Of a stretch of 36,917 bases of DNA, positions 35,072 to 36,917 are shown piece by piece. The DNA is from an uncultured Candidatus Poseidoniales archaeon (GTDB taxonomy: Archaea > Thermoplasmatota > Poseidoniia > Poseidoniales > Thalassarchaeaceae). The position numbers and the translations under genes are program-made. The stretch is taken from positions 1 to 36,917 of the forward strand of contig CABXDN010000011.1 of the NCBI GenBank assembly GCA_902511005.1. Direction: 5' to 3'. The notes under the pieces were generated by a model, which did not search any database, was not told the origin of the DNA, and saw only the letters and a program-made list of their open reading frames with translations. The first letter of the stretch is position 1. The number at the start of each line of letters is the position of its first letter.

Positions 35072-35833
35072 ATGGATGAAAATGTGACATTCAAGATTTT
35101 CCGTGGAGAGCCGGACGAAGATGGAGTTCCAAACGGGGAAATGATTGATTATACAGTAGAAATAGACGAAGGAATGGTTGTTCTAGATGTTATACATCGA
35201 ATACAAGCAGAACATGCACCTGACCTTTCCTGTAGATGGAATTGTAAAGCAGGAAAATGCGGATCTTGTTCGGCAGAAGTCAATGGAAAACCGCGACTAA
35301 TGTGCATGACAAGGATGGAAGAAGTTTTGGAAGAAACACCAGAAGGTGAACCTATTCTTGTGAAACCTATGCAAGCATTTCCTCTAACTAAAGATCTAGT
35401 CACAGATACATCATGGGCATATGAAATGAATAAGAAAATGGTTCCAATAAATGGCCCGGAAGAATTAGACTGGGAATTCAATCAAAATGAAGCAAATCGG
35501 ATCCAAGAATTCAGAGGATGTATAGAATGTATGTTATGCGTAAATACATGCCATGTTTTAAGAGAACATGAAAAGTTTGATGAGTTTGCTGGACCAAGAT
35601 TCTTTGTACGATTAGCAGGACTAGAGATGCACCCTCTAGATAAGGAGAATAGGATTCCCGAAATAAAGGATGACTTTGGAATCGGATACTGTAATATTAC
35701 TAGATGTTGTACAGAAGTATGCCCAGCAGGGATAAATATCACTGATAATGCAATAATCCCTCTGAAAGAAAGAGTAGTTACAGAGTATTATGACCCTATC
35801 GCAATAATAGGACGTAAACTCGGCCTAAGATGA
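35072..35833 (+). CDS. sdhB: Succinate dehydrogenase iron-sulfur subunit
   Basis: Passes electrons from FAD to the anchor. 253 residues from ATG 35072, which has GAGGAGG 7 bases upstream; ATG 35066 overlaps the sdhA stop and is too close to that site. The [2Fe-2S] ligands are C58, C63, C66 and C78 (WNCKAGKCGSC, LMC). The [4Fe-4S] ligands are C150, C153, C156 and C217, and the [3Fe-4S] ligands C160, C207 and C213, in CIECMLCVNTC and YCNITRCCTEVCPAG. An extra Cys at 212 and another at 54 are not standard ligands. All cluster ligands needed for a working chain are present. Confidence 0.96.
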   Translation: MDENVTFKIFRGEPDEDGVPNGEMIDYTVEIDEGMVVLDVIHRIQAEHAPDLSCRWNCKAGKCGSCSAEVNGKPRLMCMTRMEEVLEETPEGEPILVKPMQAFPLTKDLVTDTSWAYEMNKKMVPINGPEELDWEFNQNEANRIQEFRGCIECMLCVNTCHVLREHEKFDEFAGPRFFVRLAGLEMHPLDKENRIPEIKDDFGIGYCNITRCCTEVCPAGINITDNAIIPLKERVVTEYYDPIAIIGRKLGLR

Positions 35834-35844
35834 TATATTTATTG

Positions 35845-35870
35845 CCCTCTACGAGTTTACCCGAAGAGGG
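35845..35870 (+). terminator. Hairpin terminator between sdhB and the MC1 gene
   Basis: CCCTCT (35845-35850) pairs with AGAGGG (35865-35870) around a 14-base loop, then TTTGTGTAATT follows. It lies 12 bases after the sdhB stop, in the only convergent gap of the window with room for a dedicated terminator. Confidence 0.4.
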
Positions 35871-35885
35871 TTTGTGTAATTCCGT

Positions 35886-35892
35886 AAAAAAA
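35886..35892 (-). terminator. Oligo-T terminator of the MC1 gene
   Basis: Seven T on the minus strand, 9 bases after the MC1 stop (35901). A second T7 stands after the next minus-strand gene (36274-36280). Such tracts are the usual archaeal transcription stop. Confidence 0.5.
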
Positions 35893-35900
35893 TAGAAAAC

Positions 35901-36167
35901 TCACAATCGAGTTATTCCAATTTTCTTTACATTGGCCTTATTGATTTTAGGCGGTAACCAAGATGGCCCATTAGCTGGCTTATCAACAACCTCTATCCAA
36001 CCTTCAAAATTGTGAACACGGTTTGTTCCACGCTCACGTAGTTGGATAGGATTAGGCACCTTACGAGTAGCTGCTTTCAGGGCTGCTCCTCGAGGCTGCT
36101 TGCTTACGAACACCTGACTAGTGTCCTGACCATTCTCCATCAATACGAAATATTTTTTGTCTGACAT
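35901..36167 (-). CDS. MC1-family chromosomal protein
   Basis: 88 residues from ATG 36167 (MSDKKYFVLMENG), with GGAGGA about 7-8 bases upstream. The MC1 fold is recognised from VFVSKQPRGAALKAATRK, IQLRERGTNRVHNFEGW and the end KPANGPSWLPPKINKANVKK. MC1 is a small basic DNA-bending, chromatin-shaping protein known from methanogens and haloarchaea. The first 20 residues are less basic than in methanogen copies. An in-frame upstream ATG (36197) exists but lacks a ribosome site. Confidence 0.9.
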   Translation of the reverse strand: MSDKKYFVLMENGQDTSQVFVSKQPRGAALKAATRKVPNPIQLRERGTNRVHNFEGWIEVVDKPANGPSWLPPKINKANVKKIGITRL

Positions 36168-36216
36168 AAAGTAATCCTCCATCACTCCGCCTGTCAAAAG
36201 AGGATATGAAGGTATT

Positions 36217-36226
36217 GTATAAAAAA
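36217..36226 (-). promoter_or_regulatory. TATA-like box of the MC1 gene
   Basis: TTTTTTATAC on the minus strand, about 54 bases before ATG 36167. It predicts a transcript start near 36195 and a leader of about 28 bases that carries GGAGGA. Confidence 0.45.
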
Positions 36227-36273
36227 CGCGATACTGCGCTACAATTGGGGTTAATTAATAAAATCCGACTAGC

Positions 36274-36280
36274 AAAAAAA
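36274..36280 (-). terminator. Oligo-T terminator of the RAM-domain gene
   Basis: Seven T on the minus strand, 4 bases after the RAM-domain stop. It separates this gene from MC1, so the two have their own transcripts. Confidence 0.45.
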
Positions 36281-36284
36281 TAAT

Positions 36285-36518
36285 TTACATTTCCGCGCAG
36301 GCAAGTGTTTTTGTGTTCAAAACACCGGGTATAGCACGTATTGATTCGACAACTAATCTGGCAATATCACCCATATTATCTGCTTCTAATTTAACTATTA
36401 AATCATGATCGCCGAAAAGAAGATTAGCATCGGTAACAAATGATAATATCGAGGCGGCATTGAACACTTCGACTTCTGAACCCGGTTCAACATTTACTAG
36501 TACATAACCCACTGACAT
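36285..36518 (-). CDS. Stand-alone Lrp/AsnC ligand-binding (RAM) domain
   Basis: 77 residues, a single RAM domain: GYVLVNVEPGSEVEVFNA, LLFGDHDLIVKLEADNMGD and IRAIPGVLNTKTL. The helix-turn-helix of full Lrp/AsnC regulators is missing, and no such domain lies in frame upstream. Stand-alone RAM proteins can bind amino acids, or pair with DNA-binding Lrp proteins as effector-binding partners. The target is unknown. Confidence 0.87.
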   Translation of the reverse strand: MSVGYVLVNVEPGSEVEVFNAASILSFVTDANLLFGDHDLIVKLEADNMGDIARLVVESIRAIPGVLNTKTLACAEM

Positions 36519-36616
36519 GAGTTAGGCGTGAGGGTCTTCACGGATGAAATGTTCCCTCATAAACTCAGAAGGGGCAGAAGAAGCATACATATTGCATGGC
36601 CTCCTCTGAGTTAAAT

Positions 36617-36917
36617 ATGGCAGAGGTCATCATAGTTCGAGAATGTAAGTATGGACAAGTGAGAGTCTGCTTTGGAAATGTAGCTCGAGTAGAGGGTGAT
36701 GTGATGGTATTACCTGCAAATAATAGACTCGCAGGTAGAGAGGGACTAGATGAGGTGATGCAACTAGTAGCAGGACCTGAATTAAGAGAAGCGTGTACTG
36801 CCATCGCTAAAGAAAAAAGAAAAACTAATTCTCAACCTTGTGGTGTTGGAGAAGCAGTTACAACGTCTGCCTACAATTTACCGGCAGAACATTTGGTGCA
36901 TGTTGTTGGCCCAGATT
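36617..36917 (+). CDS. Macro-domain protein, N-terminal part (cut by window edge)
   Basis: 100 codons visible, running off the right edge. The start is ATG 36617, with an AT-rich TACATATT about 27 bases upstream; an in-frame ATG at 36596 is possible. The fold signature is VEGDVMVLPANNRLAGREG, followed by VAGPELREAC, GVGEAVTTSAYNLPAEHLVH and the final VVGPD. This order matches ADP-ribose-binding macro domains (VDAIVNAANSSLLGGGG ... AAGPEL ... GEA ... HTVGP). The N-A-A-N element reads P-A-N-N and the glycine-rich loop is AGREG, so ligand binding may differ. Hydrolase activity is not shown. Confidence 0.8.
   Translation, partial: MAEVIIVRECKYGQVRVCFGNVARVEGDVMVLPANNRLAGREGLDEVMQLVAGPELREACTAIAKEKRKTNSQPCGVGEAVTTSAYNLPAEHLVHVVGPD

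Noticed and set aside
1-36917. tRNA, rRNA, CRISPR arrays, insertion sequences or phage genes
   Set aside because: The gaps between genes are mostly under 130 bases; I saw no cloverleaf, no regularly spaced repeats, and no transposase, integrase or structural phage motifs.

Overview
The window looks like chromosomal DNA of a low-GC, marine-type archaeon of the Thermoplasmatota, most like Marine Group II (Candidatus Poseidoniales) or a close relative. The archaeal signals are a group II chaperonin (thermosome), Cdc48/VAT, an MC1-type chromosomal protein, a heterodimeric PyrB/PyrI aspartate carbamoyltransferase, Ncs6/TtuA, a short Lrp-type RAM protein, AT-rich TATA-like boxes 25-30 bases upstream of several starts, and oligo-T stretches after stop codons. 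Bacterial-looking acquisitions are mixed in: DnaK, bacterial-type ThrRS with a TGS domain, TrhO, an HddA-like heptose kinase, and a succinate dehydrogenase resembling actinobacterial Sdh1. I see no rRNA, tRNA, CRISPR array, insertion sequence or phage gene. Gene density is very high and strand switches are frequent.

Layout. 1-700: the start of a secreted protein running off the left edge and a small Thermoplasmatota-type conserved protein. 800-3820 (+): agmatinase, a GNAT acetyltransferase and an M17 leucyl aminopeptidase. 3820-8320: a proteostasis block, with PspC, DnaK and an Hsp20-like protein on the minus strand, divergent from a thermosome subunit. 8320-13150: SDR-type threonine dehydrogenase, CTP synthase, an ATP-NAD-kinase-like protein and carbamate kinase. 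13220-16040 (+): ThrRS and TrhO. 16040-20950 (-): an unknown six-TM protein with a long helical-repeat tail, a large single-pass surface protein, and an HddA-like sugar kinase. 21035-23430: pyrB-pyrI facing an Ncs6/TtuA-type tRNA thiolase. 23520-27870: a two-TM mini protein, then a minus-strand cassette of DUF4350-like, DUF58 and polytopic membrane proteins. 27950-30435 (-): Cdc48 followed by a single PRC-barrel protein. 30576-32204 (+): an ALDH7-like aldehyde dehydrogenase. 32431-35833 (+): sdhC-sdhA-sdhB. 35900-36518 (-): MC1 and a stand-alone RAM protein. 36617 to the right edge (+): a truncated macro-domain gene.

How the genes work together. Four genes (arcC, pyrB, pyrI, pyrG) touch carbamoyl phosphate or pyrimidine nucleotides. 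DnaK, the Hsp20-like protein, the thermosome and Cdc48 form a protein quality-control set. The sdh operon should feed electrons from succinate into a quinone pool through a three-subunit complex II. Its membrane anchor keeps paired Cys and His residues that fit the type F (Rieske-containing) complex described in mycobacteria, which is the observation I would check first. Six of the seven convergent gene pairs end within -4 to +3 bases of each other, so 3' ends must often be made inside the opposing gene.
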